This document shows positions 62,519 through 64,000 of a stretch of 64,000 nt of DNA, piece by piece (within the stretch, counting starts at the first letter, position 1; the number at the start of each line of letters is the position of its first letter). Under the pieces are notes generated by a model. That model was not told where the DNA came from, did no database searches, and saw only the letters and a list, made by a program, of their open reading frames with translations. Location: contig NZ_DS989915.1 in the NCBI RefSeq assembly GCF_000155615.1, positions 1,656,590 through 1,720,589 on the forward strand. The letters are read 5' to 3'. A program made the position numbers and the translations under genes. This stretch comes from Alcanivorax sp. DG881 (GTDB taxonomy: Bacteria > Pseudomonadota > Gammaproteobacteria > Pseudomonadales > Alcanivoracaceae).

Positions 62519-62764
62519 ATGTTTTCCGGCATCAGCATTTGGCAGTTACTGATTCTTCTGGCCATCGTGGTCCTGTTGTTCGGCACCAAGAAACTGCGCA
62601 ACATGGGCGGTGATCTGGGCGGCGCGGTGAAAGGCTTCAAGAGCGCCATGAAAGATGGCGAAGACGAGCAGGACCAGAAACGTCTGGCCGACGACGAACA
62701 GCCTGATAACGAGCAACAAGCCGAGCAAAAAACCGAACAGAACAAGGAAAAGGACAAGGCCTGA
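62519..62764 (+). CDS. tatA: Sec-independent translocase protein TatA
   Basis: 81 aa. An N-terminal transmembrane helix (about 5-22), the [21 protein letters not shown] hinge and amphipathic helix, and a Lys/Glu/Gln-rich tail. Forms the Tat pore that exports folded proteins, such as the PhoD-like phosphatase in this window. Confidence 0.96.
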   Translation: MFSGISIWQLLILLAIVVLLFGTKKLRNMGGDLGGAVKGFKSAMKDGEDEQDQKRLADDEQPDNEQQAEQKTEQNKEKDKA

Positions 62765-62822
62765 TTCCTGCCGCCTTTTCGGCGACACAGTCCGGACCAA
62801 ATCCTGCTAAACCGAGGTTGCG

Positions 62823-63209
62823 ATGTTCGATATCGGCTTTGCCGAACTCACCCTGATCTTCATTATCGGCCTGGTGGTACTGGGGCCGGAGCGACTGCCC
62901 ACCGTCGCCCGCACCCTCGGCCACTGGATCGGTCGTGCCCGCTCTACCTTCAACCACCTGAAGAACGAGCTGGAACGTGAAGCCGTGACCCAGGACATGC
63001 AGGAGCGCATGGAAAAGCAGATGCGCCAGATGGGGCTGGATGAAGACAGCATCCGCGAAGCCAAAGACAGCCTGCTAAGCCCGGAACAAATTGCCCGCTC
63101 ACGGGCACCGCGCAGCGAACAGCCCCATAGCGACGCTCTGAACGCGGATGACGCCGACACCGCCCAGCGCACCAACGACCAGCCCCAGGACTCCACCCGC
63201 AATGACTGA
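62823..63209 (+). CDS. tatB: Sec-independent translocase protein TatB
   Basis: 128 aa. N-terminal MFDIGFAELTLIFIIGLVVLGPERLPTVA with the Glu8 typical of TatB, an amphipathic helix, a coiled segment, and an acidic disordered tail. Part of the TatBC receptor for twin-arginine signals. Overlaps tatC by 8 bp. Confidence 0.96.
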   Translation: MFDIGFAELTLIFIIGLVVLGPERLPTVARTLGHWIGRARSTFNHLKNELEREAVTQDMQERMEKQMRQMGLDEDSIREAKDSLLSPEQIARSRAPRSEQPHSDALNADDADTAQRTNDQPQDSTRND

Positions 63210-63948
63210 TGCCAGCAACGACGCCGGCCAGCCGCTGATTGCTCACCTGCTGGAACTGCGCAATCGCCTGCTCAAGGCCATGGTCGTCATTTTTATCGTC
63301 TTCCTGTGTCTGTTCGCGTTTTCCCGCGAGCTCTACACCCTGGTGGCCAAACCGCTGATGGACGCCATGCCTGCCGGCACCAACATGATTGCCACCGGCG
63401 TGGCCTCGCCCTTCCTGGCGCCATTCAAGCTGACCCTGTACCTGAGCGTCTTCGCCGCCATGCCGTTTATTCTCCATCAGGCCTGGGCCTTTGTGGCTCC
63501 CGGTTTGTACAAGCATGAAAAGAAATTGGCGATACCGCTGCTGGCCAGTAGCGTCCTGCTGTTCTATGGCGGCGCCGCCTTTGCCTATTTCGTGGTATTC
63601 CCGCTGATGTTCCAGTTCTTCACCGCCATCGCCCCGGAAGGGGTAGCCGTGACCACGGACATCAGCAGCTACCTGGATTTTGTGCTGGCGCTGTTTCTGG
63701 CCTTCGGGCTGGCGTTCGAGCTGCCCATTGCCATCGTGCTACTGGTGAGCACCGGAGCCACCACGGTGGAAAAACTGAGCAAGGCCCGCGCCTATGTGGT
63801 GGTGGGCTGTTTCGTGATCGGCATGCTGCTGACACCACCGGACATCATCAGCCAGACCCTGCTGGCGATCCCCATGTGGTTTTTGTTCGAGATGGGCCTG
63901 CTCGCCGCCCGGATGGTAAAGAAACAGGCAGAGAATCCGCCCGCCTAG
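63202..63948 (+). CDS. tatC: Sec-independent translocase protein TatC
   Basis: 248 aa from the ATG at 63202. Six-helix membrane protein that recognises twin-arginine signals. Motifs: LIAHLLELRNRLLKAM at the start, FALVAPGLYKHEKK-like FVAPGLYKHEKK loop, and GMLLTPPDIISQTLLAIPMW near the end. Closes the hisE-tatABC unit. Confidence 0.97.
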   Translation: MTDASNDAGQPLIAHLLELRNRLLKAMVVIFIVFLCLFAFSRELYTLVAKPLMDAMPAGTNMIATGVASPFLAPFKLTLYLSVFAAMPFILHQAWAFVAPGLYKHEKKLAIPLLASSVLLFYGGAAFAYFVVFPLMFQFFTAIAPEGVAVTTDISSYLDFVLALFLAFGLAFELPIAIVLLVSTGATTVEKLSKARAYVVVGCFVIGMLLTPPDIISQTLLAIPMWFLFEMGLLAARMVKKQAENPPA

Positions 63949-63957
63949 GTGATTGAA

Positions 63958-63983
63958 GCCGCCCCCTGAACAGGGGGGGGGCG
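63958..63983. terminator. GC-rich hairpin after tatC
   Basis: GCCCCCT and AGGGGGG-type arms around GAAC, 9 bp past the stop. There is no T-run within the window, so it is only a possible terminator. Confidence 0.35.
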
Positions 63984-64000
63984 TCAGCCCAATGTCGGAT

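Overview
The window is a gene-dense stretch of a gammaproteobacterial chromosome of roughly 60% GC. Gene content and order fit an Alcanivorax-like marine bacterium (Oceanospirillales/Pseudomonadales): nnr-tsaE-amiC-mutL-miaA, queG and orn/rsgA/psd, bioBFHC plus bioD beside comF, pilMNOPQ-aroKB-damX-gltBD, hslVU, ubiEJB and hisE-tatABC. The genus is an inference from gene order and the long non-coding repeats, because no rRNA is present. I see no tRNA, rRNA, CRISPR, prophage or intact IS.

Layout. 1-6.2 kb (minus strand): tRNA modification, mismatch repair, cell-wall amidase and metabolite repair genes. 6.3-13.8 kb: queG, orn, rsgA, a rhodanese, psd, a PhaC-like hydrolase and a family-9 glycosyltransferase. 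13.9-17.8 kb: two exported phosphatase-like lipoproteins in one operon. 18-23.7 kb: the biotin genes, with a BirA-type operator facing comF. 23.7-31.2 kb: an accessory-looking stretch with a 266-bp MITE-like element, a small outer-membrane-type protein, a ComB-like phosphatase, an acyl-CoA dehydrogenase, a fatty acid desaturase with two exported partners, a pterin dehydratase, a thioesterase and a pilin-like exported protein. 31.3-46.9 kb (minus): hemE, gltD, gltB, damX, aroB, aroK and the type IV pilus assembly operon. 47-53.7 kb: PBP1a, malic enzyme, L31, PriA. 53.8-63.9 kb (plus): argS, a SPOR protein, the heat-shock protease hslVU, ubiquinone genes, hisE and the Tat translocase.

The most unusual signal is non-coding. 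At least fourteen intergenic sites hold repeats with a strict 7-bp period, usually as two arms that are reverse complements. The unit differs from site to site (GTAGCTC, GCAACTC, GCGTCCG, GCGTGTT, AATAATG, AATGGCT and others), while the period and the foldback design stay the same. Three sites (about 12.4, 29.4 and 30.1 kb) share a conserved composite plan: heptad arm, GC-rich core, A-rich heptads, closing heptad arm. One contains 29 perfect GTAGCTC copies directly after a stop codon. One such hairpin is translated as the N-terminus of MiaA and another abuts the start codon of the rhodanese gene. A separate REP-like family (TGTAGGAG...GAACC) and the MITE-like element also occupy spacers.
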